A stretch of DNA of 64,000 nt from Shouchella xiaoxiensis (GTDB taxonomy: Bacteria; Bacillota; Bacilli; Bacillales; Bacillaceae_D): NCBI RefSeq assembly GCF_016907895.1, contig NZ_JAFBCV010000001.1, positions 1 to 64,000 of the forward strand. Direction: 5' to 3'. A program made the translations under genes and the position numbers. Below the pieces are notes generated by a model. It worked only from the letters and a program-made list of their open reading frames with translations. It did not search any database and was not told the DNA's origin. Of the stretch, positions 34,183-42,533 are shown piece by piece. Every line of letters begins with the position of its first letter. The stretch's first letter is position 1.

Positions 34183-34338
34183 TTAGTCTCTTTTACGAAT
34201 AGCGGTGGTTACTTTTGACCAAAGTCGTTGATAAACATCACCGAAGTATTTGTCAGAGATCAAGCGGATGAGTTGGAAAGCAAGCGCAATAAAGAAGAGG
34301 GCAAAAAGAATGGAGAGACCGAGCTGAAGTGCGTCCAT
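34183..34338 (-). CDS. 51-residue membrane protein
   Basis: This minus-strand frame starts MDALQLGLSILFALFFIALA with one TM helix, followed by a basic amphipathic tail (YQRLWSKVTTAIRKRD). A GGCAGGTG site lies 6 nt before the ATG. It converges on the 36-residue protein gene. It resembles short DUF-type Bacillus membrane proteins, but no family is recognised. Confidence 0.55.
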   Translation of the reverse strand: MDALQLGLSILFALFFIALAFQLIRLISDKYFGDVYQRLWSKVTTAIRKRD

Positions 34339-34482
34339 GTCGAACACCTGCCTTTTTTGAAGGTTTCTCTAACCCTAACATAGCCGGAAAGGGAAAAACA
34401 ATGAGATTGTGACGTGTATCTTTCCCTTGAACAAGATTATGTTAGAATGTAAGGAATAGTAAGAAGATTGGAGACTGATGAC

Positions 34483-34803
34483 ATGGAAACGATTTTGGAT
34501 ATTGGGCGCGCTGTCTTTCCTCTCTTAGTAACTGCTAGTATTGTTGTATTTGTCATAAAACGATTGGAACATAAGTATAAGCGGGGCACGTTAGGTAAGA
34601 AGGAAACAACAAGTGCACAGACGTTGTTAGACAGCTTAATTCCATTGGGTATGCTCGCTGGTGTATTTGTTTCAATTATCATTAGCTTATTTTTTGATAT
34701 TCAGATGTTTTCTATTATGGGATACGGAGCTGGCGCAGGATTTTTGTTTGGCTACATTGCTTATGAATGGTACAGTGATCAACCGGAAGAAAACACCAAT
34801 TAA
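34483..34803 (+). CDS. Hypothetical membrane protein, 106 aa
   Basis: This small protein has three hydrophobic stretches (about 8-25, 50-68, 75-92) and a basic loop (KRLEHKYKRGTLGKKE) between the first two. ATG 34483 has TTGGAG 9 nt upstream; a TTG five codons earlier is less likely. It is followed 2 nt later by a secreted hypothetical protein, so the two are likely one operon. No known family was identified. Confidence 0.65.
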   Translation: METILDIGRAVFPLLVTASIVVFVIKRLEHKYKRGTLGKKETTSAQTLLDSLIPLGMLAGVFVSIIISLFFDIQMFSIMGYGAGAGFLFGYIAYEWYSDQPEENTN

Positions 34804-34805
34804 CC

Positions 34806-35396
34806 ATGCGAAAACGAACAGCTGCTTTTACATGTATTAGTGCTGGTTGTTTGGTAATTGGAGGAATGGTTCTCTATTCATGGCTCAACCCAGCTGTTGT
34901 TGCAACAGAGGCAGACTATCACCTCTATGGATTTGAAGAGATGGAAGAACGGGCAGATTTAATTGTGAAGGGAACGAAGAGTGGAGTAGAAAGGCAATTT
35001 ATTGACTATGACCATGGTGGCGGTCCTTTGAGCTGGTATACGGTGAGTGATATCGATTTGGTTGACGTGTATAAAGGCAACGCTGAGGAATCATTTGCGA
35101 TTGTTGAGCCTTTTGCAACTGACACAAATTTAGCCGGACGGACGATCTATTCTCTTGGAGGTTATGTTCCAATTGAAGAAGGCGAGCAATACATTCTGTT
35201 TTTGCGGTTAATCGCAGATGTAGAAACCGCGGATGCCTTTTCAATTGATCTTACTTCTGAGAAGCTGTATGAAATCGTAGGTCACTATCAAGGGCAGCAC
35301 CTATTGTCAGATATCCAGTATACAGAAGGTGAGCTTCCTTACGAAGATGACCATTATGTTCTTTTGCATGAGAAAGTGCTTGAGAAGTATAAATGA
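34806..35396 (+). CDS. Hypothetical membrane-anchored extracellular protein
   Basis: This protein of 196 residues has an N-terminal signal anchor (AFTCISAGCLVIGGMVLYSW). A 165-residue extracytoplasmic domain follows, rich in Tyr, Glu and Asp and with beta-type periodicity (ADLIVKGTKSG, DVYKGNAEESF, EEGEQYILFL). There is no lipobox and no obvious catalytic motif. The start is 2 nt after the previous stop with a weak ribosome site, so translation is coupled. Function unknown; the YKG..EE/EEGEQYILFL pattern resembles small secreted proteins of Bacillus with a cystatin-like or OB-like fold, but this is only a guess. Confidence 0.65.
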   Translation: MRKRTAAFTCISAGCLVIGGMVLYSWLNPAVVATEADYHLYGFEEMEERADLIVKGTKSGVERQFIDYDHGGGPLSWYTVSDIDLVDVYKGNAEESFAIVEPFATDTNLAGRTIYSLGGYVPIEEGEQYILFLRLIADVETADAFSIDLTSEKLYEIVGHYQGQHLLSDIQYTEGELPYEDDHYVLLHEKVLEKYK

Positions 35397-35460
35397 ATTC
35401 ATTCAAAGATGTTTTTTAAATTCTCTTGCTTTTTAAAACAACTTCATTTAAAATCAAATC

Positions 35461-35520
35461 AACTACTTGGTAATGCCGAGTAGTTGATTTTTAATTCACT
35501 AATTGGTTTTACCAAGTAGT
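35461..35520 (+). promoter_or_regulatory. Two 23-bp PadR operator candidates
   Basis: The palindromes at 35462-35484 (ACTACTTGGTA…CCGAGTAGT) and 35498-35520 (ACTAATTGGT…ACCAAGTAGT) share the half-site ACTACTTGGTAA. They sit 36 nt apart just before the padR ribosome site. They probably bind the PadR protein and autoregulate the operon. The first, followed by GATTTTT, might also terminate upstream transcription. Confidence 0.6.
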
Positions 35521-35534
35521 TAGTAGGTGTGAGA

Positions 35535-35864
35535 ATGTCGAGGACTCAAATCCTTAAAGGAATATTAGATGCATGCATCATGACGATTATTAAAGAGGAA
35601 GCCGTTTATGGGTATGAGCTTGCATTGAGACTTCAACAAGTGGGGCTCCCAGAAATAAGTGATGGCACAATTTACCCTGTGTTGTTGAGACTTCAGAAAA
35701 AAAACTTCATTTATAGTGAATTAAAAGAGTCACCGTCTGGGCCCAAAAGAAAATATTATTACCTGACAGAAGAAGGAGAGGTCGAACTGGAGACAATCAT
35801 TAATCAGTGGAATGAAATCGTTTTTCCAGTAAACGAACTTCTAGGGAGAAGGGAAATGACATGA
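35535..35864 (+). CDS. PadR family transcription regulator
   Basis: This small winged-helix regulator of 109 residues starts MSRTQILKGILDACIM. It contains the typical core EEAVYGYELALRLQQ and GTIYPVLLRLQKKNFI, followed by the wing sequence SPSGPKRKYYYLTEEG. It lacks the long PadR C-terminal domain, so it belongs to the short PadR-s2 type. ATG 35535 follows AGGTG at 5 nt; GTG 35529 is the alternative. It overlaps the next gene by 4 nt (ATGA). These pairs normally regulate their own operon in response to membrane or drug stress. Two matching palindromes lie immediately upstream. Confidence 0.9.
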   Translation: MSRTQILKGILDACIMTIIKEEAVYGYELALRLQQVGLPEISDGTIYPVLLRLQKKNFIYSELKESPSGPKRKYYYLTEEGEVELETIINQWNEIVFPVNELLGRREMT

Positions 35865-36538
35865 TACATACGGAACAGTTAATTCAACAGAACAATACGA
35901 AACGTGAGTCATTAACGGATGTTAATAAGCAGTTATATGAGGATTTCTTAATGTATTTTCGGACTGATTTACGAGTGTCCGAGCATGATGCTGAAGAGTT
36001 ATTGATGGATATTTTAGACCATTTACTAGACGCACAAAGTGAGGGGAGATCGGCGCATCATTTGTTTGGGGAAAACCCGAAAGAGTATGCAGACGAACTG
36101 ATTGCACAATTACCTTCTGAGAACAAAAAGAGTAGGGTCGTTTTTATTGGGTCAATCTTTACCAATATGCTAGCCTATTTAGTAATCATTAAAGGGCTTG
36201 TTAATTTTATTCTGCCATTTTTTACAGAAGGAAAAGAAGCTTTAGAGGTTGGTAATACCTTATTAGTTGCTTTTTTAATGGCTATAACTATCCCGTTTGC
36301 TGTAAAAATGATCTTTTCTCTTATTCGTGGATCCTTATTCACAGAAGATCAAAAAATGAGTGAGAAAAAAATGTTCGTAAAAGCTGGTTTGTTTGGCGCA
36401 CTTTTGTTTTCCCCTGTAGTTCTTGTGATGGCATTTATGCCATCTTTTGGTCCTGTAATTATGATTGAGTGGTGGATCTATGTTTTAGTTGGAGTCTTTC
36501 TTTATATAAGTAGCAAATTCATAATGAAAAGAACGTAA
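35861..36538 (+). CDS. HAAS-domain membrane protein partner of PadR
   Basis: This protein of 225 residues has a soluble N-terminal helical domain (about 20-85, with DLRVSEHDAEELLMDILDHL) that resembles the HAAS/DUF1129-type signalling domain. Four TM segments follow in the C-terminal 140 residues. It is translationally coupled to padR by a 4-nt overlap. In Bacillus such proteins are repeatedly found beside short PadR regulators and are thought to relay membrane signals to them. The function is inferred, not proven. Confidence 0.75.
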   Translation: MIHTEQLIQQNNTKRESLTDVNKQLYEDFLMYFRTDLRVSEHDAEELLMDILDHLLDAQSEGRSAHHLFGENPKEYADELIAQLPSENKKSRVVFIGSIFTNMLAYLVIIKGLVNFILPFFTEGKEALEVGNTLLVAFLMAITIPFAVKMIFSLIRGSLFTEDQKMSEKKMFVKAGLFGALLFSPVVLVMAFMPSFGPVIMIEWWIYVLVGVFLYISSKFIMKRT

Positions 36539-36568
36539 AAAAACCAGCGCATAGGCTGGTTTTCTTTA
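36537..36568. terminator. Bidirectional terminator
   Basis: The 9-bp stem AAAACCAGC/GCTGGTTTT, loop GCATAG, has an A-rich left side and TTCTTTATT on the right. It lies between the PadR operon (plus) and the PTS operon (minus). Confidence 0.8.
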
Positions 36569-36573
36569 TTTCC

Positions 36574-37314
36574 TTACATATAGTGAATCTGTCCTTTGTA
36601 GTTCTTCATCATCTCTTCATTATAAGCGTCGCCACCGTCGAGATTGGCGCTGCGGAAGACAGGAACGTCTTTGCCTTTTTCTTCAAGCTTTTCAATCAGC
36701 TTAAGCGTAATGGAGTGAATGATGAAGCTACCGGCTATTGTCGAGGTCGGAGCGACTTTTTGCGAGAGCGAGCTAATTTTTACAGCAGCGTCGCCAGGCT
36801 CACCGAGATTGTCGATAATAATGTCGCTGACTTCAAACAGTCGTTTCCCTGAAGAGTGGCGGGAAGTAACGCCTTTTGAATACTCGAGATTCGTTAAAGA
36901 AATGACCTTCATGCCTTTTGCTTGAGCAGCAATCGCGAGGTCAATCGCAACGGGATTTCGACCAGAAACAGAGTGAATGAACAGGACATCGCCGGCTTTT
37001 GTTGGCTTTGAGTCAAGCATAAGCTTGCCGAAGCCTTCCAGGCGTTCAAGCTTGGACGTAAGCGTGATTGGCTCAACATTTAGCATGAGTGACGGGCTGA
37101 AAATGGGATTGTAAAGAGCGAGTCCACCTGCACGGTAGAAAGCGTCTTCAGCGACAATACCCGCATGGGAAGCGCCGAAGAGGTAGAGGGAGCAGCCAGA
37201 TTCAACGGCTGCCTCCATCACTGTTGCGGCTTGATCGAGCTTTTCTTCCTGCTCGTTCATGATGCCGGTTAAAATCGTGTGAATCGAATTAAAGTAATCG
37301 TTCATATAAGACAT
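36574..37314 (-). CDS. SIS-domain sugar-phosphate protein (UPF0309-like)
   Basis: This protein has 246 residues and a sugar isomerase (SIS) fold: LYLFGASHAG near residue 43, SVSGRNPVAIDLA near 115 and the VISLTNLEYSKG strand. It matches the UPF0309 group. The start has AGGAGG 8 nt before the ATG, 4 nt after the IIC stop, so it is the last gene of the PTS operon. It likely acts on the phosphosugar produced by that transporter, for example as isomerase, deaminase or etherase. The reaction is not readable from sequence. Confidence 0.85.
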   Translation of the reverse strand: MSYMNDYFNSIHTILTGIMNEQEEKLDQAATVMEAAVESGCSLYLFGASHAGIVAEDAFYRAGGLALYNPIFSPSLMLNVEPITLTSKLERLEGFGKLMLDSKPTKAGDVLFIHSVSGRNPVAIDLAIAAQAKGMKVISLTNLEYSKGVTSRHSSGKRLFEVSDIIIDNLGEPGDAAVKISSLSQKVAPTSTIAGSFIIHSITLKLIEKLEEKGKDVPVFRSANLDGGDAYNEEMMKNYKGQIHYM

Positions 37315-37318
37315 ATAC

Positions 37319-38602
37319 TTAACCTCCTGGGAAGATCTTTGCGACTAAATCACCAAGGAATGCCCACAGCGAGAAGTCGTTTCCGCCGAAGATAACAATC
37401 CAATCGGCAGCTGTTCCACTTAAGATAGGGACGGAAATTCCAACTAGGAAGATCATCACCACACCAGCTACGGCTGATCCGGCTATCGCTCCTTTTAAGC
37501 CACCTGTTCCGTTACCAATAATGGCCGCAGTCCCGATTTCAAAGAAACAAGTAATTGTCAGTGGTACAATGACGAAGCTGAACACGCCGAGGCTTCCTGT
37601 TAGGAAGATCGTTGCGACGGATGTCACCATTGAAACGATGAAACCAATTAGAACCGCATTTGGTGCGAACGGGAAAAGAATAGGCGCATCAAGTGCTGGA
37701 ACGGCATTTGGAATCCATTTTTGTGAAATTCCTTGGAATGCTGGAATAATTTCAGCAAGCATCATACGTACACCAAGTAACAGAACTGTTAAACCAGCTC
37801 CGAAAAGAATCCCTTGCATAACGCTGTAAATAACGATGTTCTGATCTGCGCCGAATGCAACAGAAGCGGTTTCAAAACCAATAATCATGCTGACGACGAT
37901 GTAAACAAGGAACATCGTAATGGAAGATGTAATGCTGATTTCACGGAGGAACTCAGTTGATTTAGGAAACTTAATGTCCTCCGATGATTTTCCTTTTGTA
38001 CCGAATAACATCCCGACCCAGCCAGCAATTAGGGAAAGGATCGTAGTTGGGTGACCAATAATAAAGTCATCTGAACCGGTTACTTTACGGACGAATGGAC
38101 GTAAGAGGGCAGGTGCAATAATGATATATAGTGCAGTCATAATGGACGCGAATAAAATGAGCTGTGTGTTGCTCAAAGCATTTTCAACACCGACAGCAAC
38201 GAAGATGAACGGGAACCAGAATAACATATGGCCCGTTAAGAAAACGTGCTTAATTGGTGTGAAACGAGCAACAAGTAAGTTGATAACGAAAGCTGCGAGC
38301 ATCGCAATCCCAATCTGCGTGCCGTACTGGCTTAAGATTGTGTCCGCACCTAGTGCAGGCGCGACCTCGGGATTGTCGATGTCGTACATGACATTAAAGC
38401 CTTCGGTTAGTGGTGCGATCGAACTCATTAATATATTCGTACCCTGTGTTAAGATCACGACACCGATAACGGTTTTCGCTGTTCCTGAAACAATGGAAGA
38501 AAAGTCTTTTTTCAGTAGCAATAAACCCGTTAGTGCAATTAACCCTAGAAAAATGGCGGGTTCTCGAATGATCTCAATGAAAAAATTCATCACTTCTTGC
38601 AT
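37319..38602 (-). CDS. PTS IIC, ascorbate (UlaA/SgaT) type
   Basis: This polytopic permease of 427 residues carries out the membrane step of a phosphotransferase system of the ascorbate-galactitol superfamily, with about ten TM helices. It is separate from IIA and IIB. TIM-like motifs of this group are visible (TPIKHVFLTGHMLFWFPF, AEIIPAFQGISQKWIPNA). It lies between sgaB-like and SIS genes. Substrate unknown: the UlaA family includes carriers for sugars other than ascorbate, and no ulaD/E/F-type catabolic genes are seen here. Confidence 0.88.
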   Translation of the reverse strand: MQEVMNFFIEIIREPAIFLGLIALTGLLLLKKDFSSIVSGTAKTVIGVVILTQGTNILMSSIAPLTEGFNVMYDIDNPEVAPALGADTILSQYGTQIGIAMLAAFVINLLVARFTPIKHVFLTGHMLFWFPFIFVAVGVENALSNTQLILFASIMTALYIIIAPALLRPFVRKVTGSDDFIIGHPTTILSLIAGWVGMLFGTKGKSSEDIKFPKSTEFLREISITSSITMFLVYIVVSMIIGFETASVAFGADQNIVIYSVMQGILFGAGLTVLLLGVRMMLAEIIPAFQGISQKWIPNAVPALDAPILFPFAPNAVLIGFIVSMVTSVATIFLTGSLGVFSFVIVPLTITCFFEIGTAAIIGNGTGGLKGAIAGSAVAGVVMIFLVGISVPILSGTAADWIVIFGGNDFSLWAFLGDLVAKIFPGG

Positions 38603-38637
38603 GAAATAACCCCCTTTTTAAATGGAATCCAGGCGAA

Positions 38638-38919
38638 TTAAGCCTGGATTTCCTCTTGTGCTTTTTCTTTGATTTCCGCTTTGTTCACAAAGCTGTTAAT
38701 AATAACAACCGGCGTGCTGACGGAACTACTTAGTTTTTCACCTAACTCTTTACTTGTGAAAATGTAATCAGCTGGTGTGCTCTGTGCTGAACCGACATCA
38801 CCTGTAAAGACGTCCGCTTCAATACCTAATTCTTTTAAGGCGCCGTCTAGATTCATTTTTAACACCATTGAAGAACCTAATCCGAAACCACATACTGTCA
38901 TAATTTTTAATTTTGCCAT
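38638..38919 (-). CDS. PTS IIB, UlaB/SgaB type
   Basis: This is a cytoplasmic phosphocarrier of 93 residues. Cys10 in VCGFGLGSS is the phosphorylation site, at the typical position after strand one. The remaining sequence fits the IIB fold of the ascorbate/lactose-like superfamily. It transfers phosphate from IIA (next upstream in the operon) to the incoming sugar via IIC. Confidence 0.9.
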   Translation of the reverse strand: MAKLKIMTVCGFGLGSSMVLKMNLDGALKELGIEADVFTGDVGSAQSTPADYIFTSKELGEKLSSSVSTPVVIINSFVNKAEIKEKAQEEIQA

Positions 38920-38938
38920 CTTAAATCGCTCCCTTTAA

Positions 38939-39370
38939 TTAGTTTAAGTTTGTAATCGTTTCTATCGATGTTGCCTGACGAAGCTGATTGACTTTTTCTT
39001 CGTCAATTAAGACATGCGACAAGCGCTCTATCATTTTTAAATGAGAGTCTGCGCCCGTTGCCGAGAAGGAAAAAATGAGATCGACGGGATCATTTTGTTC
39101 GCTTCCGAATGAAACAGCTTGCTCTAGAACAGCGAGTGAAATCGCATCTTCTTTTACCGCTTCGCTAGGGCGAGCATGTGCCATCGCAATTCCAGGTCCG
39201 ATAACGATGTAGGGACCGTTTTCCTTAACTGAGTCGATCATTTGCTGGACGTAATCCGTCGTGACCGCTCCTGTTTTTAGCAGTAATGCACCTGAAGCTT
39301 GAATCGCTTCCTCCCAGTTGTTTGCTTGTACGCCAAGCGCAACATGTTCTTTCTTTATCCATGCTGTCAT
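38939..39370 (-). CDS. PTS IIA, fructose/mannitol/ascorbate type
   Basis: This IIA component of 143 residues has active-site His in IAMAHARPSEAV. The frame extends nine codons upstream, but ATG 39370, 9 nt after AGAAAGGA, gives MTAWIKKEHV and overlaps the regulator stop (ATGA). The gene accepts phosphate from HPr and passes it to the IIB protein. Its sequence resembles the IIA domain at the end of the regulator next door. Confidence 0.88.
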   Translation of the reverse strand: MTAWIKKEHVALGVQANNWEEAIQASGALLLKTGAVTTDYVQQMIDSVKENGPYIVIGPGIAMAHARPSEAVKEDAISLAVLEQAVSFGSEQNDPVDLIFSFSATGADSHLKMIERLSHVLIDEEKVNQLRQATSIETITNLN

Positions 39371-41277
39371 GATGTCGCGTCCTTTCTCCCACTCCATTTT
39401 GCCAAGAGTTGTTCTCTGGATGAATGATCTTCTAGATAGTGAAACAGCTGTAAAAAATCTTGGTTATGCGCTTCTTGCATGGCGAGCACGATGACAATAT
39501 CGACACGCTCAGGATTTAAGTCACCGAAGTCGATTTCCTGCTCCAGTACGGTCATGCTAATGCCTTCTTTGTGAACGTTTTCTGGTCCGGCATGAACGAA
39601 AGCCATTCGCGGCAGAAAGACCATATACGTTCCGTTACGTTCAACGGACATGATCATTTCCTGAATGTAACGCCGACCGATATAGCCTGCTTCAAGCAGT
39701 GGAGATGCAGCTAAAGTAATCGCTTCTCTCCAATCACTCGTTGATGCCCGGTGAACCTTTTCGTCAAATAAAGTTGGTTCAATCAGCGTTGCTTTCTCAT
39801 ACAATTCATTGAAGCGCGCCAGCTGTTTGCGGTTTATAATTTTATGCGCTTCGTGTTGGATCAACCGTTTGTCGTCGTCGCTCAAAATCGGGCTGACGCG
39901 AAAGCGTTTTGCTGCTGGTGCAAGTGAGGACGGTAACTCCTGTGTCGTTAATACAAAGTCAGGCTCACTTTCTTCAAGCACTCGCTCTAAATCAGCTGTA
40001 TTCACGACGCTGATGAGATGGAAACCTGGTTCGATCTGCTCTAGTTTCGTTGTTAAAATCGACGAAGCAGCTAAGCCTGATGAACAAACGACAATGACCG
40101 TAGGCAAAAACGTGCGATTGCGACTGCGTTCAAATGCTGCGCTAATATGCATCGTAATGTAGGCCGTTTCCGCGGCAATTAACCGATAGCCCATGTCATT
40201 GGTCATCTGAAAGACCATTTCATAGATCGCACGATAGCGTACTTTAATTTCCTCTGTGTACGGGTTATCAATTTCGATCCCTTGCGCCATTCGTTTAAAC
40301 GCCGCTTTTACATGATGCGTCAAGTCGTGCAATAGCTTCTCATCGGACTCAAGATCCGTTTGCAATACGCTCGAAACTTGAGCGAGCAGCTGCCTACAGA
40401 ACGCAATTTCTCGTTCGTAATGATCAGAACTAGCGGCCTCTCTACTGTAGGAAACGACTTTAGCTTGATCAAATAAGTCATCGAGGAAAGCACTTTCATG
40501 TAAGCGCGTCCGACTGTCTTTCGTCCTTTCTTCAATCGCCGTTTCGATAGCTCCAAGACGGAAACGACTCTTATGACGATCGTCTTTTGGTACAAAAACA
40601 TAATGTTCGGTTTTGAGCTGTTGCTGCCACCAAGAAAGAAAGAGACAAAAAATGGCTAAGGATGTTTCACTGTATTGAACGCCACGGACTTCTTGAATCG
40701 AGCGCAACCAACTTTGGACAAGTTCTTTGTCAGCGCCTTTAATCGCAAGCCATTGCTCAACCCGCTCTAAATCGGTTTGTTTTTCGCCCAGCATTTGATA
40801 CAGCGCATAGCGGATGCTACGTTCAGTCCCAATCACTTGAAGCCCTTTCCACGCTTCTTTTACGACTTGAAGGTCAAATGAATCAAGCCATTCTTCCACT
40901 TCCGGCATGTACTTCTGGATGCTAGAACGACTTAAGAAAAAGACGTCAGCCAACTCTTGAATCGTAAACGAGCTCTTGAGTGTCATATAAAGCCCCATCA
41001 TTAATAGCTGTGAATCTTTATCAGAAGCATCCGTTGTACGTTCGGCAAGTTCAAAGAGCAGCGGCCGCTTTGTATCACTTACACGAAGCAATACGCCTTT
41101 GCCAGGCATACGATGAATGGCCGCACCGAATGGTTGAATTGCCTCATCAATCTTATCCATGTCATAGCGAACCGTTCGAGCGCTTACATCTTGCCATTTA
41201 GCAAGAAATTCGATTGTGACAAACTGATTGCTTTCCAACAGTTTTGCAAGTATATTCTTTTGTCTAGAGGACAACAT
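39367..41277 (-). CDS. PRD-type PTS-controlled transcription regulator
   Basis: This multi-domain activator of 636 residues has an N-terminal HTH (about 1-60, LSSRQKNILAKLL and VSARTVRYDMDKID) and two PRD regions (about 170-380). A IIB-like domain follows (VVCSSGLAASSILTTK; Cys in the phosphorylation loop), then a C-terminal IIA-like domain with MAFVHAGP. ATG 41277, 6 nt after AAGGGTG, is preferred over ATG 41283 and longer frames. It belongs to the MtlR/LicR/UlaR-like group. Phosphorylation by PTS proteins should switch it on when substrate is present and preferred sugars are absent. It likely controls this operon. The stop overlaps the IIA start. Confidence 0.88.
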   Translation of the reverse strand: MLSSRQKNILAKLLESNQFVTIEFLAKWQDVSARTVRYDMDKIDEAIQPFGAAIHRMPGKGVLLRVSDTKRPLLFELAERTTDASDKDSQLLMMGLYMTLKSSFTIQELADVFFLSRSSIQKYMPEVEEWLDSFDLQVVKEAWKGLQVIGTERSIRYALYQMLGEKQTDLERVEQWLAIKGADKELVQSWLRSIQEVRGVQYSETSLAIFCLFLSWWQQQLKTEHYVFVPKDDRHKSRFRLGAIETAIEERTKDSRTRLHESAFLDDLFDQAKVVSYSREAASSDHYEREIAFCRQLLAQVSSVLQTDLESDEKLLHDLTHHVKAAFKRMAQGIEIDNPYTEEIKVRYRAIYEMVFQMTNDMGYRLIAAETAYITMHISAAFERSRNRTFLPTVIVVCSSGLAASSILTTKLEQIEPGFHLISVVNTADLERVLEESEPDFVLTTQELPSSLAPAAKRFRVSPILSDDDKRLIQHEAHKIINRKQLARFNELYEKATLIEPTLFDEKVHRASTSDWREAITLAASPLLEAGYIGRRYIQEMIMSVERNGTYMVFLPRMAFVHAGPENVHKEGISMTVLEQEIDFGDLNPERVDIVIVLAMQEAHNQDFLQLFHYLEDHSSREQLLAKWSGRKDATS

Positions 41278-41598
41278 TTTCATCACCCTTGTCTCTATCT
41301 TATCTCCTAGTCTTTGTGCGCTAAAGACTGAAGTATCGCACATCTGTGGCAAACAAATAGCTAACCTCGTCAGACTGCTATGTAAACGCTCAACCATTTA
41401 CTATACAAGGATAATTATTCATAAGGTAAATCAAGATTTAAGCTCAAATGAAGCCCAATTGCCACATCTTTTTTAGTATGCAGGTGGAGTAGATAAATTA
41501 TCCATTGACTTCCAAGATTTACTGAAACGGGGCAGGGGATATGTTAAGCTTAAGTAGAATGAGCTGCATCGGAATCAGTTTAGATCAGGAGGAAGGTT
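41278..41598. other. Divergent promoter region of the PTS operon
   Basis: This 321-nt space lies between the PTS regulator (minus) and the zinc-ribbon genes (plus). On the minus strand a TATAGT (plus 41400-41405) with TTACCT 18 nt before it is a possible promoter. A partial cre-like sequence (CGTTTACAT on the minus strand) follows it. On the plus strand TTGACT (41505-41510) has no good -10. No gene was found. Confidence 0.35.
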
Positions 41599-41871
41599 AT
41601 GAGAAATCGAACCTGTGCGATCTGTGGCTACGAGATGTCGAGCTGGAATGCCTTACGTAGAACGTTTAATACAGTGAAATGTCCGAATTGCGGGCGAAAG
41701 AATAAAATTGCAAATCGATTAAGCTTTTTCATCTGGATTGGAATGACAATTGGTTTTATTGTGCTTGCGTTAGTCATTCGAGATCCATTAATCGTTGCAC
41801 TCATTTCATTGCTGTTTCTTTTGATGGATGCCCTAATTGAGGTAGCTTTGTTTCATTTGGAAGAAGCGTAG
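41599..41871 (+). CDS. CXXC zinc-ribbon membrane protein 1 (TIGR04104-like)
   Basis: This protein of 90 residues starts MRNRTCAICGYEMSSWNALR. Two CXXC knuckles 20 or so residues apart (CAIC and CPNC) make a zinc ribbon, followed by two TM helices. This cxxc_20_cxxc arrangement is known from Bacillus and Listeria. The AGGAGGAAGG site is strong. It is the first of three tandem homologues. The role is unknown; the zinc ribbon should face the cytoplasm. Confidence 0.8.
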   Translation: MRNRTCAICGYEMSSWNALRRTFNTVKCPNCGRKNKIANRLSFFIWIGMTIGFIVLALVIRDPLIVALISLLFLLMDALIEVALFHLEEA

Positions 41872-41908
41872 AGTGGTTTATACAAGGTTACAAAAGAGGA
41901 GGGACATG

Positions 41909-42181
41909 ATGAGGAACCGAAACTGTGTCTCTTGTGGTCAGGAGATGTCACGGCTAAGTGTTTTAAGAAAAGTTTTTAATCGAATTAAGTGCCATAACTG
42001 CGGTCATGTCAATAAAATTTCAGTGAAGATCTTTTTTGTGATTTGGCTGTTCCTACTTTTCACAGTAGTTATTATGCTTGTTAATCAAGTCGATCAACTA
42101 ATCATTTCACTAACAATCCTCGGTTTCTTACTGTTAATGACAATTGTAGATATGTTGACATTAACGATTATAGAAGAATAG
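41909..42181 (+). CDS. CXXC zinc-ribbon membrane protein 2 (TIGR04104-like)
   Basis: This is a second copy of the family, also 90 residues when started at ATG 41909 (AGAGGAGGG 5 nt upstream). The paired ATG 41906 and a GTG at 41873 are alternatives. CVSC and CHNC form the ribbon, again about 20 residues apart, followed by two TM helices. The N-terminus MRNRNCVSCGQEMSRLS aligns directly with copy 1, showing local duplication. Function unknown. Confidence 0.78.
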   Translation: MRNRNCVSCGQEMSRLSVLRKVFNRIKCHNCGHVNKISVKIFFVIWLFLLFTVVIMLVNQVDQLIISLTILGFLLLMTIVDMLTLTIIEE

Positions 42182-42210
42182 CTAAAAAAATAGGTGAGAG
42201 GAGGAGAACA

Positions 42211-42513
42211 ATGAAACTGCCCACATGTGCATCTTGTCAGCATTCATTTACGTATGGAGAAGCGATGCGGTATCAGTTTTCGAGAAGAAAATGCCCAGCG
42301 TGTAAGCAGAAGCAATTTATCACAAAGAGTAGTTTTGTAACTGCCGGAATACCGTCGGCTCTCATTGTGTTTGTGCTTCTGCCGATCATTCAAATCTTTT
42401 GGGGGCCGTCATTTATGGAGTATTTTTTAGTCGTTATTGGGTTGTTTGTGTTTTTGACGCTTTTTCTTCCGTTTTTATATGTGTTTTCTGAGAAGCAGGA
42501 GCCGATACCGTGA
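42211..42513 (+). CDS. CXXC zinc-ribbon membrane protein 3 (TIGR04104-like)
   Basis: This third, more divergent member has 100 residues. CASC and CPAC knuckles are separated by the usual 20 residues or so (with basic FSRRK), then two TM helices and a short tail (SEKQEPIP). The GAGAGGAGGAG site is strong. It is probably co-transcribed with copies 1 and 2, with the terminator at 42534 closing the run. Confidence 0.78.
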   Translation: MKLPTCASCQHSFTYGEAMRYQFSRRKCPACKQKQFITKSSFVTAGIPSALIVFVLLPIIQIFWGPSFMEYFLVVIGLFVFLTLFLPFLYVFSEKQEPIP

Positions 42514-42533
42514 TGGGAGAGATATGCGATAAA

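Noticed and set aside
41380-41395. Cre-like sequence TGTAAACGCTCAAC near the PTS operon
   Set aside because: Only one half matches the consensus on either strand; too weak to list as an operator.
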